64,000 nucleotides of DNA from an uncultured Desulfosporosinus sp. (GTDB lineage Bacteria; Bacillota; Desulfitobacteriia; Desulfitobacteriales; Desulfitobacteriaceae): assembly GCA_927405585.1 (NCBI GenBank), contig CAKMJS010000003.1:61910-125909 (forward strand), in the 5' to 3' direction. The notes under the pieces were generated by a model, which saw only the letters and a program-made list of their open reading frames with translations, was not told the DNA's origin and ran no database searches. Numbering within the stretch: position 1 is the stretch's first letter; the number at the start of each line of letters is the position of its first letter. The translations under genes were made by a program, and so were the position numbers. This document shows, piece by piece, positions 1 to 7,487 of the stretch.

Positions 1-138
1 AATTAGAAAATTTGAGAGTACCATTGCGACTGCGCCAAGTAAACCGCCCACTGCCCCTAAGGCAACCGAATCTTTTATACTTTTTCCCCGTTTCAATAAG
101 AACCACCACCGGCTTAGCTGAAATGAGTTGATGCCCAT
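1..138 (-). CDS. Partial membrane protein, N-terminus only
   Basis: The reading frame on the minus strand starts at an ATG at 138 and runs off the window edge, giving 46 residues. An AAGGTGG ribosome binding site lies just upstream, which supports the start. The first 22 residues are basic and aromatic (two adjacent Trp, then several Lys and Arg). They are followed by a Gly/Ala/Val-rich hydrophobic stretch that looks like a first membrane helix. I do not recognise the family. It lies downstream of the two DUF3231 genes on the same strand, with a 74-base gap, so it may be the last gene of that operon. Confidence 0.55.
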   Translation of the reverse strand, partial: MGINSFQLSRWWFLLKRGKSIKDSVALGAVGGLLGAVAMVLSNFLI

Positions 139-212
139 TGTTTATCCCACCTTCGTAAAATTTACTTGTTGTATCTATCTTTTATGGTCTCATAGAATTT
201 CACAATATTCAC

Positions 213-1283
213 TTAATTCATTAATTCTTTACGGTTAGCTGTCTGGGGAACTTTCTCTAGCCATCCGCTTTCAATCATTAATTCTGCTCCGTCCTTTGCT
301 AAAATAAGAATGTCAGTCACTAAATTAGCAAAGGTAGCGGCCAAGTCTTTTCTGGAAGTGGTTGCTAAAGAAAGTCCGTATTCAGCAATAATAGTCGCCA
401 GAACAACGGTGGCGTGACACATGATTAATTTATCACTATGAGGAGATTCAGTAGAGTCGGTCACTAAATTGGATGTTATTATTGGTTGAGGTAAATCTTC
501 ATCCTCTAAGTAAGAACCTAGTTTCTTTAGATGCTTATCAGCGATTTGTTTTGCCTGGGATAAAAAACGCTTAACTTTCTCAGACTTAACGACTTGAGCA
601 TAACCTATATTCAAGGTTTTCAATAACTGCTTATTCTCCATCAATGTCACGAGATGACTGATTTCCAGTGCATTAAGGGGTCTTTGATTTCCAAGACCCA
701 AAATAGAACCAAGATAATCTATGTTATGTACAAAATCTACCCTGTCAGGATTCACAATGCTAGGAAATTTTTCCAATAACCCTTTTGCTAATAATACCTC
801 CGTTGCTTTTTGATGGACCTCTTGAGACGTATTTAGGCATTCAGAAAAATAACGACGAAAGTCAGAACGAGACGATGCACTCAATGATTTGCTGTAATTT
901 ATTAAGATAAACTTGTGCATAAGCCTAGTATATTGAATTGTAAAAGACTCGGCAAATAACTGTTTGGTATTAACATCGACATCCCTTTCACCGTAGGCTT
1001 CGGGTATGGGATGATGAATCGAATTGAAGATGTTCTCCATAGTGTCTATCCGTTGGCTTGAGACATCAAGCGCGCGTTGTAAAACAGCGTGAATATCGGG
1101 GTCTTTAGATTTAGCAACATAATACTTGAGAAAACACACAGACATAGATTCCGCTAAGTAACTAGTCCAAAGGTAACCAACTTCAGAAGCTGAAGGCAAA
1201 ATATCTGACAAGTTGTGTTGGACTGCTCCAAAAAGAACTTGCTCTGTATTGACTTGACTACATTGTTGTTGTAAGTCGCTCAT
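213..1283 (-). CDS. DUF3231 family protein, paralogue 1
   Basis: A 356-residue protein built from two tandem DUF3231-type helical repeats (roughly residues 20-170 and 190-350). Each repeat opens with the Ser-Ala-Ser-Glu-(Val/Ile)-Gly-x-Leu-Trp type motif or its diverged equivalent. DUF3231 proteins are common in Bacillaceae and Clostridia and have no settled biochemical role; their helical make-up recalls ferritin-like or four-helix proteins. The ATG at 1283 is preferred because GGAGG lies 7 bases upstream; an in-frame ATG two codons earlier is worse placed. The neighbour at 1373-2440 is a close full-length paralogue, so this is a tandem duplication and probably one transcript. No signal peptide or membrane helix is visible. 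Confidence 0.85.
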   Translation of the reverse strand: MSDLQQQCSQVNTEQVLFGAVQHNLSDILPSASEVGYLWTSYLAESMSVCFLKYYVAKSKDPDIHAVLQRALDVSSQRIDTMENIFNSIHHPIPEAYGERDVDVNTKQLFAESFTIQYTRLMHKFILINYSKSLSASSRSDFRRYFSECLNTSQEVHQKATEVLLAKGLLEKFPSIVNPDRVDFVHNIDYLGSILGLGNQRPLNALEISHLVTLMENKQLLKTLNIGYAQVVKSEKVKRFLSQAKQIADKHLKKLGSYLEDEDLPQPIITSNLVTDSTESPHSDKLIMCHATVVLATIIAEYGLSLATTSRKDLAATFANLVTDILILAKDGAELMIESGWLEKVPQTANRKELMN

Positions 1284-1372
1284 AATCAAACCTCCATTTA
1301 TTACATCCGTCTCTTAAACCCTTTGCAGTCAAAGAATTTAGTTCTTCAATTTTATGCCGTCCAACTTCACAA

Positions 1373-2440
1373 CTAACTTAATAATTTTTCACGGTCAGGC
1401 GTTTCGGGCATTCTCTCTAGCCAACCGCATTCAATCATCAGTTCAGCCCCGTCCCTTGATAAGGATTGAAGTTCGACAATATATTTTGTGTAGGTGGTTA
1501 TCAAATCTTTTCTGGAAGTAGTTGATAGAGCAAGTCCATATTCTGCGATGATAAAAGCTATTGCAACCGTAAAATGGGCCAAAATCAATCTATCACTTTG
1601 TGGAGATTCAGTAGAGTAGGTAACCACATTGCCGAATGCTATTGTTAGAGGTAAATCTTCATCATCTAAAAAAGAACCTAATCCACTGAGTTGCTTATCG
1701 GCAATTTCTTTCCCCTGTGTTATAAGCTTCTTAATCTTCTCAGACTTAACAACTTGGCCATAGCCAAGATTTAAGCTTTTCAATAACTCCTTAGTCTCCA
1801 TTAAGGAAACAAGATGACTGATTTCTAGTGCATTAAGTGGTCTCTTATTTCCAAAATTTAAATAAGAGCCAAAATAATCTTTATCGTGGATATAATCCAC
1901 TCTGTCAGGAATTGCAATGCTGGGGGATTTTGACAATAGACCTTTTGCCAATAATACCTCGGTGGCTTTTTGATGTATCTCACGCGAAGTAGTTATGCAT
2001 TCGAAAAAATAGCCGCGAATATCTGAACGAGACGATACTGTTAAGGCGTTGCAATAATTAATCAAAACAAACTTGTGCATTAGCCTAGTATATTGAAGTT
2101 CAAACGTCTCATTAAATAACTGCTTGGCATTGATATCAACATCCTTTTCTCCGTAGGCTTCAGGGATGGGATGATTGAACGAATTAAAGATGTTCTCCAT
2201 GGTTATTACACGTTGACTTGAGACATCAAGCGCACGTTGCAAAACGGCATGAATATCGGGGTCTTTAGATTTAGCCACATAGAATTTTAGAAAGCACACG
2301 GACATACTCTCTGCTTGGTAACTAGACCAAAGGTTCCCGATTTCAGAAGCCGAAGGCATAATATTCGACAAATTATGTTGAACTGCACCGAAAGGAACTT
2401 GTTCAACTTGGCCTTGATTTGTATCTTGTAAATTGTTCAT
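1373..2440 (-). CDS. DUF3231 family protein, paralogue 2
   Basis: A 355-residue DUF3231 protein, nearly the same length as its downstream neighbour and clearly similar along the whole chain (for example the shared blocks around YVAKSKDPDIHAVLQRALDV and RPLNALEISHLV). The start ATG at 2440 follows a GGAGGG ribosome binding site. The first DUF3231 unit is better conserved than the second. It is the promoter-proximal gene of the tandem pair. The function is unknown. The duplication, with clear divergence between copies, suggests that both are maintained rather than one being a recent artefact. Confidence 0.85.
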   Translation of the reverse strand: MNNLQDTNQGQVEQVPFGAVQHNLSNIMPSASEIGNLWSSYQAESMSVCFLKFYVAKSKDPDIHAVLQRALDVSSQRVITMENIFNSFNHPIPEAYGEKDVDINAKQLFNETFELQYTRLMHKFVLINYCNALTVSSRSDIRGYFFECITTSREIHQKATEVLLAKGLLSKSPSIAIPDRVDYIHDKDYFGSYLNFGNKRPLNALEISHLVSLMETKELLKSLNLGYGQVVKSEKIKKLITQGKEIADKQLSGLGSFLDDEDLPLTIAFGNVVTYSTESPQSDRLILAHFTVAIAFIIAEYGLALSTTSRKDLITTYTKYIVELQSLSRDGAELMIECGWLERMPETPDREKLLS

Positions 2441-2947
2441 GTCTCACCCTCCATAACATAGTTTAATACTTTTTTCGTACGTTGTTTCTGATTGTACAAC
2501 ATCAGGTCAGAGATTAAAGTTACTAAAACATAGCATTTCCCTGTTGAAAAATTAGATACTGGGAAATTAATGTTTAATATTTCACCAGGTTTTACTGAAT
2601 ATTAGATTGCCAGGACTCACTACCTAGTGAGAACGCAGGGTATGATTTGATATAAACAAAAGTGAGGATTATGACCTCACTTAACGTTTAGAAGATTGAC
2701 TTTGAATATGTATCCGATAATTTCGCGACTACTCCAATAACATCTTGATACTTTTTTTCGGCTGGCCACTCCAATATGACTATATAGAATATAGCTCTAT
2801 TGGGGTGACAGGTCACGTGGAGTGCTTAATAGTGCTATATGTGAGGTGAGCTGAAAGGCTTGGTATGAGTGGGTTTTAGAGCGGGATATTCTTTTTATCG
2901 TGACAGGGTGTTTGCGGGAATATACTAAGCTTGATCGTTTCCTTATA
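2441..2947. other. Gene-free stretch upstream of the DUF3231 pair
   Basis: I find no supported gene here. The part next to 2440 presumably holds the minus-strand promoter of the DUF3231 operon. A short hairpin, AAGTGAGG at about 2660 pairing with CCTCACTT ending at 2682, has no uridine tract. A second hairpin at about 2932-2953 runs straight into the T-rich start of repeat copy A and could act as a plus-strand terminator. Confidence 0.4.
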
Positions 2948-3046
2948 AACGGTCTGGCTTTTTTGTTTATTCTTGGATTATTTTTGCTATCGTGGAAGGA
3001 ATTGAGTGAAAAATGTGGAAATGTTAGAGTTGAATAATCTGGGGAG
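2948..3046 (+). repeat. 98-nt dispersed repeat, copy A
   Basis: About 99 bases that match 4333-4430 in direct orientation at roughly 80 percent identity. The unit begins with a T-rich tract directly behind a hairpin, continues through a shared CTTGGATTATT and TTGCTATCGT, and ends in a purine-rich block. It contains an 11-codon frame starting with TTG that ends KC-x-N-x-RVE-stop and is kept in copy B. No protein gene overlaps it. Confidence 0.7.
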
Positions 3047-3083
3047 TGAAAGTTCTTTTACACCATTTGAGTATGTAGCTGTA

Positions 3084-3130
3084 ATAAGAAAACCCGGCGG
3101 AACCCATTTAAAGTGGGTATCTACCGGGTT
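3084..3130 (-). terminator. Rho-independent terminator behind the MGDK small gene
   Basis: Nested hairpin on the minus strand: an outer AACCCGG/CCGGGTT pair (3091-3097 with 3124-3130) and an inner ACCCA/TGGGT pair, followed by TTTTCTT. It sits about 30 bases beyond the stop of the small gene at 3159-3209. Confidence 0.75.
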
Positions 3131-3158
3131 ACTGGTTCCATAAGACCCTCACATTTTT

Positions 3159-3209
3159 TTACGGTTTCTTAGGTGGCTTAGGCTTTTTCTTAGGATTTTT
3201 ATCTCCCAT
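3159..3209 (-). CDS. 16-residue Lys/Pro-rich small protein (MGDK family)
   Basis: ATG at 3209 preceded by GGAGTG at 7 bases encodes MGDKNPKKKPKPPKKP and then stops. It was found by reading the minus strand and is too short for ordinary gene callers. Three things support it: a good ribosome binding site, a clear terminator immediately downstream, and a second gene in this window (11408-11503) that starts MGDKSPKNKEKKKKK with the same charge pattern. The function is unknown; such a basic peptide could bind nucleic acid, but that is speculation. No neighbour indicates a pathway. Confidence 0.6.
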   Translation of the reverse strand: MGDKNPKKKPKPPKKP

Positions 3210-3484
3210 CTGATTTCACTCCTTTACACAAGACTTATTTCTATATAGAGAAAAGGTTCCTGTGAAACAACGAGATTGTGAAAATCAAAGAGTCTAACTA
3301 TTGTTGGAAATTTTAAATACCAAAAGATGTGATAGCAAACAATTTCAACAGATTATATTTTTTTCCTGCCCTCCGACAGTCTTAATGGTTATTCGACAAT
3401 TATTGAATGAATATAGACCTTATATGGTTCAGGTGAATTACAACGTCGATCCTGAGCTTATAATGAGGAGTAATAAGCATATCT

Positions 3485-3684
3485 GAAGAACTGGAGAAGT
3501 ACGAAAGAAAAGGTTGGAGCTTGATAAGGTAATCAAATCAAATGATGAGATGAATCAAAAGTTTGACGAAATCCTAGTAAACAATAAACAGCAGGGAATC
3601 GCTCCTTGAAGAGTATGATGAGAAATATTTAATGCGTTGGTTGAGAAGATAGAAATTCTCACACCAACGCATTTTTGTTTTTGA
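3485..3684 (+). pseudogene. Remnant of a serine recombinase C-terminus
   Basis: Frame-shifted pieces read like the C-terminal coiled coil of a large serine recombinase: EELEKYERK, then KRLELDKVIKSND..NQKFDEIL in another frame, then LLEEYDEK, and finally NALVEKIEILTPTHFCF at 3631-3684. In this family the C-terminal zone typically reads (F/N)xALVEKIxILTPTHFVF. Several frameshifts and a stop make it non-functional. The upstream catalytic domain is not seen. Part of the last segment coincides with a hairpin that now looks like a terminator. The call rests on my recognition of the motif, without alignment. Confidence 0.5.
3631..3682 (+). terminator. Strong hairpin with T tract
   Basis: AATGCGTTGGT at 3631-3641 pairs with ACCAACGCATT ending at 3673, with additional GAGAA/TTCTC pairing inside, followed by TTTTGTTTTT. 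It has the classic intrinsic terminator layout, although it lies within the recombinase remnant. Confidence 0.65.
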
Positions 3685-3855
3685 GTAAAGGGTGGTTTGG
3701 GAATATAATGAATCGGAAAAATGAGTGGTTATAATGCTACGAGTTGTGCTGACAGTGTCTGTGTGACCTATGTCGCATTCAATTGTGACTAATGTATCAT
3801 ACACATTCGTAATCAGAGGATATACAATTTAATTGCCTCCTCCTTCTTCTAATTT

Positions 3856-3890
3856 GCCCTCATCAAAATTCGATGAGGGCCTTAATTTTT
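3856..3890 (+). terminator. Hairpin terminator
   Basis: GCCCTCATC (3856-3864) pairs perfectly with GATGAGGGC (3872-3880) around a 7-base loop, followed by CTTAATTTTT. No intact plus-strand gene ends just before it, so it may be left over from the decayed recombinase locus. Confidence 0.6.
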
Positions 3891-3997
3891 GATCTATTGA
3901 GATTATGGATAAAGTGGGGACTAGTTGAGGTTTTTGTGGAAGACGTAGAAGGGTACCCTTTTGAGTCTTCTATTTTTGCATTTTAAATGACCTAAGA

Positions 3998-4138
3998 TTA
4001 ACTTGTTAGTCCTTCTTCTCGTTTCTCTAGATGAGCAGGAACCAAACCTTGAGTTTCATTTAGAAGACCCTGTCTTTTTAATTCACTAAAAGTTTGTTCC
4101 ATCTCGGAATATTTATCGTTAGTCTGTTTGCGACTCAT
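3998..4138 (-). CDS. 46-residue hypothetical protein
   Basis: ATG at 4138 is preceded by an excellent AGGAGGAGG ribosome binding site 8 bases away. The product is charged and predicted helical, starting MSRKQTNDKYSEMEQTFSEL and ending KREEGLTS. I recognise no family. The stop of a longer upstream reading frame (4154-4291) overlaps this ribosome binding site, so the two look like remnants or members of one operon with translational coupling. There are no cysteines, membrane helix or signal peptide. Confidence 0.55.
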   Translation of the reverse strand: MSRKQTNDKYSEMEQTFSELKRQGLLNETQGLVPAHLEKREEGLTS

Positions 4139-4153
4139 ATAAAGTACCTCCTC

Positions 4154-4291
4154 CTAAGAATTTTCTTTTATAGTATTTCCTGAATCTGAAGGAATAATGT
4201 TTTGGATTCCACAATGCAGCAGTTCGTAGAGTTTCTTGGGATCCTTTTCTAAACGTCCGACCTCTAATTCCTTTGAAGGTCCGTATGAAGT
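4154..4291 (-). pseudogene. 3' fragment of an unidentified gene
   Basis: An open frame of 45 codons on the minus strand, roughly SYGPSKELEVGRLEKDPKK..LLHCGIQNIIPSDSGNTIKENS, ends in a TAG that overlaps the ribosome binding site of the small gene at 3998-4138. The composition looks protein-like, but there is no start codon and a stop precedes it. I read it as the C-terminal end of a lost gene. A longer alternative frame over the same bases is less protein-like. Confidence 0.3.
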
Positions 4292-4332
4292 TTAGAATAG
4301 ATTTCAATTGTATTGCTAGATAGTCTTTATTA

Positions 4333-4430
4333 GACGGCCTAGCTTTTTGTTTTTTCTTGGATTATTATTGCTATCGTAGGAGGATATGAACGGAAAATGT
4401 AGAAATGGTAGAGTGGAATAATTTGGGTAG
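4333..4430 (+). repeat. 98-nt dispersed repeat, copy B
   Basis: Second copy of the element at 2948-3046, in the same orientation and again directly behind a hairpin (CTAG..AGTCT/AGAC..CTAG, 4316-4341). It contains AGGAGG followed at spacing 2 by an ATG frame that reads MNGKCRNGRVE and stops; copy A keeps the frame as LSEKCGNVRVE. Transcription from the hairpin side into the region before 4653 is possible, but I see no clear promoter. Confidence 0.7.
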
Positions 4431-4652
4431 TTGGATAGTCCACTCACGGCATAGGAACGTACTTAGTGTCACCCAGGTTAGGTCCGATTAACTTAACTGA
4501 TTGCAAATCAGAGTCGGTACTATTGTCTATCATGACAGTTTAGTTTCTATGAATTTGTACTGGGAAATCTTTTAAAGGGGAAACAATAATGAAGTATTCA
4601 GAGGAAAATTTAGGTAGGGCGTATGCAAACACTTCATTAGGGGGAAGGGAAA

Positions 4653-4919
4653 ATGACCGAAGATGTTGCTATTATTGAGGGAGTTTACGATATTGTTATA
4701 CCCGAAGTGCCTGCATCTGTCCACAGAGTGGGAAGAAAGGTATGGCTTCGAGACATTGAAGTTGGGGTTAAAGGAAAACTAGTATTCTATGAAGATGGGG
4801 TTTACAAAATTTCGAATCTTAGTCGGATTACTAATATTATACGAACATCGGATCGAATAGAGATATATACTCAAAGAAGTATCTATAAGCTAAGACTTTT
4901 GCCAAGTGAATCCGTATAA
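4653..4919 (+). CDS. 88-residue hypothetical protein
   Basis: Starts MTEDVAIIEGVYDIVIPEVP behind a GGGGGAAGGG ribosome binding site. The sequence alternates hydrophobic and charged residues (KVWLRDIEVG, KISNLSRITNII, DRIEIYTQRSIYKLRLL), which predicts a small all-beta protein. It has no cysteines, signal peptide or membrane helix. I do not recognise the family. A 29-codon frame at 4589-4678 with its own AAAGGGG site overlaps the start and could be a leader peptide coupling translation. A T-rich repeat lies upstream. Confidence 0.6.
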   Translation: MTEDVAIIEGVYDIVIPEVPASVHRVGRKVWLRDIEVGVKGKLVFYEDGVYKISNLSRITNIIRTSDRIEIYTQRSIYKLRLLPSESV

Positions 4920-4955
4920 AGATAGACGCCTATTTTCAAAAAAGAGGAGCACAAA

Positions 4956-5060
4956 ATGAAAAGAATAAAACAGAGAAATATACTATGGAAATCAACGCAC
5001 AAGCAGTTTAGTCCTTTACAGCTATCAATAGTGGGCAATTCGAGGTCTTGTGATGCTTAA
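4956..5060 (+). CDS. Possible 34-residue basic peptide
   Basis: ATG at 4956 follows GAGGAG at 7 bases and opens a frame beginning MKRIKQRNILWKSTHKQF. It is rich in Lys and Arg and ends CDA before a TAA. The ribosome binding site is the only strong evidence, and codon use is not distinctive. It could equally be the 5' stub of the region that once preceded the truncated acetyltransferase. Confidence 0.3.
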   Translation: MKRIKQRNILWKSTHKQFSPLQLSIVGNSRSCDA

Positions 5061-5117
5061 GCTGCTTCCGTCTAGTCTGACTCGTAGATCGCTAGTCCCC
5101 GACATGGTAGCGTTTTA

Positions 5118-5630
5118 TTGATAAAGTTCGTATTTATGTATGGAGGTCTGAGCGGCATCTTTGGCGTTAAAAAAATACTTAAAACCATTGATGAAATGGC
5201 GACAAGAATTGAAGGTGTCTTAGCTACTAATCCCTGGCTTACTCTCAAGGAAAATAATATTGTTTTAGGATATGCCTACGCCTCTATGCATCGTGAACGA
5301 GCAGCATATAGATGGTCTGTAGACGTTTCTGCCTATGTAAGGCAAGAGTTGAGAGGTAAAGGAATCGGTAAAATGTTATATGCGGAATTATTTTCTGTTC
5401 TTAGGCAGCAGGGTTATTGCAATGTTTACGCAGGGATATGTTTACCCAATGAGTCAAGTGTTGGGATCCATGAGTATTTTGGTTTTAAGAAGATAGCCCA
5501 TTATAATAAGGTGGGTTATAAATTTGGGCAATGGCATGATGTAGGGTGGTGGGAGCTTTTTCTCGCACAGCATGACACTGAGCCTTCTGAACCACTACAG
5601 TTAAATGATATCAAACAATGTGAGACTTAA
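5118..5630 (+). CDS. GNAT acetyltransferase, phosphinothricin-acetyltransferase-like, 5'-truncated
   Basis: A 170-codon frame whose body is a clear GNAT domain of the bar/pat type: VLGYAYASMHRERAAYRWSVDVSAYV, then the acetyl-CoA loop RGKGIGKMLYAEL, then GICLPNESSVGIHEYFGFKKIAHYNKVGYKFGQWHDVGWWEL. Homologues normally begin with an IRxATxxD beta strand about 40 residues before the EEM..RI segment. Here that part is replaced by an unrelated hydrophobic stretch, and the only starts are TTG at 5118 or an internal ATG at 5136, without a good ribosome binding site. The fold therefore lacks its first strand and helix and is probably inactive. It has no operon partners. Confidence 0.65.
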   Translation: MIKFVFMYGGLSGIFGVKKILKTIDEMATRIEGVLATNPWLTLKENNIVLGYAYASMHRERAAYRWSVDVSAYVRQELRGKGIGKMLYAELFSVLRQQGYCNVYAGICLPNESSVGIHEYFGFKKIAHYNKVGYKFGQWHDVGWWELFLAQHDTEPSEPLQLNDIKQCET

Positions 5631-5757
5631 GGTGGCTGTTTATCTATTAGCCTCGCTTAACCTGTGAAGTTAGCATTGCGCGGCAACCATTCAGAAAGTA
5701 TGCAAATTAAGCATTATGGGATATAATACCGTTAATGATTTGAAAGGGGTACTGGCT

Positions 5758-6060
5758 ATGGAAAAATTTACTTTAACTGAAGCAATTAGTATTGCAAAAC
5801 AACTTGGGATTGATTTTGACAACGTGGGATTTACTGCAGAAGAGTACTTAGAAGGGTTGAATATAGAATTGGAACACGGAACTGTCGATCCTCAAACTAA
5901 TGTATCCAATGATGATCCGTTAGTTACCGGTAAAATCGCCCAAGCACATTTAAATGAAACGCATCTTTACTATAATGAAGATATCGGTTTGGAAGCATGG
6001 GAACATGCTATTGAAAACTTTAAAGGAGACCCCAAAGGTAAAACAATTAAAATAGTATAA
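5758..6060 (+). CDS. DUF5661 family protein
   Basis: A 100-residue soluble protein. The start ATG at 5758 has GAAAGGGG about 9 bases upstream, which is better than the in-frame ATG at 5716. It matches my memory of DUF5661: KFTLTEAISIAKQLGIDFDN, then NIELEHGTVDPQTNVSNDDP, then TGKIAQAHLNE..LYYNEDIGLEAWE. The His and Glu pairs (ELEHG and AHLNE) might bind metal, but no function is established. It is monocistronic as far as I can see. Confidence 0.75.
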   Translation: MEKFTLTEAISIAKQLGIDFDNVGFTAEEYLEGLNIELEHGTVDPQTNVSNDDPLVTGKIAQAHLNETHLYYNEDIGLEAWEHAIENFKGDPKGKTIKIV

Positions 6061-6251
6061 TTTAAACAATAGTTCAAGAGTTTTTCGAATCATTGGGCAA
6101 AAAGGAAATACATAGACAGAACTAAGATTTTAATCTCGGTGCTTCTTTTTTTACCAATGAATTTTGTTGTTATCAATAAGTAAGAGGATTCCTGCCGGGT
6201 TGTAGCTGTGAAATAGGAAACACTCTAATTGGTATGGTTAATTTCAAACAA

Positions 6252-6295
6252 AAAGCTAGGTCCTTCCTCAGATTTCGGAAGCCCTAGTTTTTTTG
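6252..6295 (+). terminator. Intrinsic terminator
   Basis: A stem made of CTAGG..CTTCC against GGAAG..CCTAG (6256-6287), flanked by AAA and followed by seven T. It lies some 190 bases after the DUF5661 gene and before the promoter at 6406, insulating the next operon. Confidence 0.7.
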
Positions 6296-6405
6296 TTTAT
6301 CCCCAAGTCAACTGGTTCAATTATAACTATAGTACAAACTATAATATTATTAATATTCCTTAATATTATGGTAAAATATATTAGACAAATTATTCGAATT
6401 ATTGT

Positions 6406-6434
6406 TTGACAAATTATTATTATTATGATAATAT
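6406..6434 (+). promoter_or_regulatory. Sigma-A-type promoter with repeated operator-like half sites
   Basis: TTGACA (6406-6411), a 17-base spacer and TAATAT (6429-6434) form a near-consensus promoter 43 bases before the start at 6477. GACAAATTATT occurs twice, at about 6384 and 6408, the second copy overlapping the -35 box. This suggests an operator, possibly for the Phd-like protein itself. Confidence 0.6.
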
Positions 6435-6476
6435 ATAATTAGCATTAATACAATGCGGATGGAAGGAAGAATTTCA

Positions 6477-6758
6477 ATGAATATTTCAACAAAGGCAATT
6501 GTCTCAAACTCTGATATGATCAAGAATTATAAATCTTGCAGGGAAAAGGCGGAAAGTTTCGGGAAGATATTTATATTGAAAAATAACCAACCGGATGCAG
6601 TATTGTTTTCTATCATTGAATACGAAAGGCTTTCAGTCTTCATCGAATATCTAGAAAGCTTAGAAGTTAATGATATTGCAAAGTTTACAGAATCTTTACC
6701 AAAGGAAGGGAATAAGAAACGATATTCCATTGATCATTTAAGGAATGATATAAAATAA
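6477..6758 (+). CDS. Phd/YefM-like antitoxin-type protein, no toxin partner
   Basis: 93 residues starting MNISTKAIVSNSDMIKNYKSC. The ATG at 6477 is preferred because GGAAGGAAGA lies just upstream; earlier in-frame starts at 6453 and 6459 lack a site. The N-terminal half has the Phd/YefM pattern: a short strand, a helix, then ILKNNQPDAVLFSIIEYERL where these antitoxins carry NGKPxAVLxSxxEYExL. No RelE, YoeB or Doc gene follows; the next gene is YggT. It may be an orphan antitoxin or a regulator of the stress-type operon downstream. The repeated sites at the promoter fit autoregulation. Confidence 0.6.
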   Translation: MNISTKAIVSNSDMIKNYKSCREKAESFGKIFILKNNQPDAVLFSIIEYERLSVFIEYLESLEVNDIAKFTESLPKEGNKKRYSIDHLRNDIK

Positions 6759-6791
6759 ATCGTAAAATAACCTTATTGGAGGAAGAAACGA

Positions 6792-7136
6792 ATGAACAAT
6801 GAAGTGATTATAAAAACCCAAGAAGAAAGTTTTACAGCAAGAAGAGTAGTCTATTATATTTTGGGCATTTTAGAAGTTTTATTTGCTTTCCGCTTGGTGT
6901 TCAAGCTTTTAGGGGCCAATCCTAATAGTGGGTTTGTATCGTTTATATATTCAATTACCCAAGTCTTTTTGGTTCCATTTAATGCGATTTTTAGATCTGC
7001 AACAACCCAAGGCATTGAGGCAAAAGCGGTTTTAGAGCCTAGCACAATTATCGCAATGATTGTTTATGCAGTGATTGCTTGGGGAATCGTTAAATTGCTT
7101 ATTATTATGAGAAGTCACAATAAGAAACAAAGATAA
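6792..7136 (+). CDS. YggT family membrane protein
   Basis: 114 residues with two hydrophobic segments (about 20-42 and 85-108) that bracket the YggT-type motif FRLVFKLLGANPNSGFVSFIYSITQVFLVPFN. YggT proteins are small inner-membrane proteins linked to osmotic or envelope homeostasis and cell-division loci. Here it sits in a run with a coiled-coil protein and a GlsB/YeaQ membrane protein, all on one strand with short gaps, so an envelope-stress role is a fair inference. The start ATG at 6792 follows TTGGAGGAAG. Only 33 bases separate it from the Phd-like gene. Confidence 0.8.
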   Translation: MNNEVIIKTQEESFTARRVVYYILGILEVLFAFRLVFKLLGANPNSGFVSFIYSITQVFLVPFNAIFRSATTQGIEAKAVLEPSTIIAMIVYAVIAWGIVKLLIIMRSHNKKQR

Positions 7137-7155
7137 AGATAAGGTGGCAGAAACA

Positions 7156-7443
7156 ATGGAAAAGCGCAGCGAGTATATAGAAAAGCTGGAAAAAAGCCTA
7201 ACAGAATATGATGCAAAATTAGATAAGATGAAAGCCAAAGCAGCTTTAATTCAAGGTGACCTGAAAGCCGAGTATCTTTCCCAAGTAGCAAACCTAGAAG
7301 AAAAACGAGATGAATTTGTTGTCAAATATGGTCAACTTAAAGAATCTAGCGGACATGCCTGGGATGATATCAAAGTCGGAACTCATAAAACATGGAGCAC
7401 CCTGGAAGATTCCTTTGAAAAGGTAGTATCTCGCTTCAAGTAA
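7156..7443 (+). CDS. Small coiled-coil protein, stress-operon type
   Basis: 95 residues. ATG at 7156 is chosen over the in-frame GTG at 7144 because AAGGTGG lies 8 bases upstream of the ATG and overlaps the GTG. Residues about 1-70 are an alternating charged and hydrophobic heptad pattern (EYIEKLEKSLTEYDAKLDKM and LEEKRDEFVVKYGQLKES), predicting a long coiled coil. The tail WDDIKVGTHKTWSTLEDSFEKVVSRFK recalls the amphipathic helices of sll1863-type and other stress-induced coiled-coil proteins. There are no cysteines and no membrane helix. It lies 19 bases after yggT and 44 before the GlsB/YeaQ gene. Confidence 0.65.
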   Translation: MEKRSEYIEKLEKSLTEYDAKLDKMKAKAALIQGDLKAEYLSQVANLEEKRDEFVVKYGQLKESSGHAWDDIKVGTHKTWSTLEDSFEKVVSRFK

Positions 7444-7487
7444 GGGCAAGTCTTTGTGATGATTGATGGATGAAGGGAGGAAAAGAA

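Noticed and set aside
3301..3486. Plus-strand 61-codon frame starting with TTG
   Set aside because: No ribosome binding site and no family resemblance; it may be eroded coding DNA in front of the recombinase remnant but cannot be supported.
3574..3804. Minus-strand 76-codon frame
   Set aside because: It lies over the recombinase relic and terminator, has no ribosome binding site, and has Ser/Thr-rich shadow composition.
4465..4560. Possible tRNA-Cys remnant (CTGATTGCAAATCAG resembles an anticodon arm with GCA)
   Set aside because: No acceptor stem or T arm can be paired around it; the match is limited to one arm.
6100..6160. Terminator after the DUF5661 gene (AAGATTTTAATCTC followed by a T run)
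   Set aside because: Only five or six pairs form and the foot of the stem does not pair; the hairpin at 6252 is much better.
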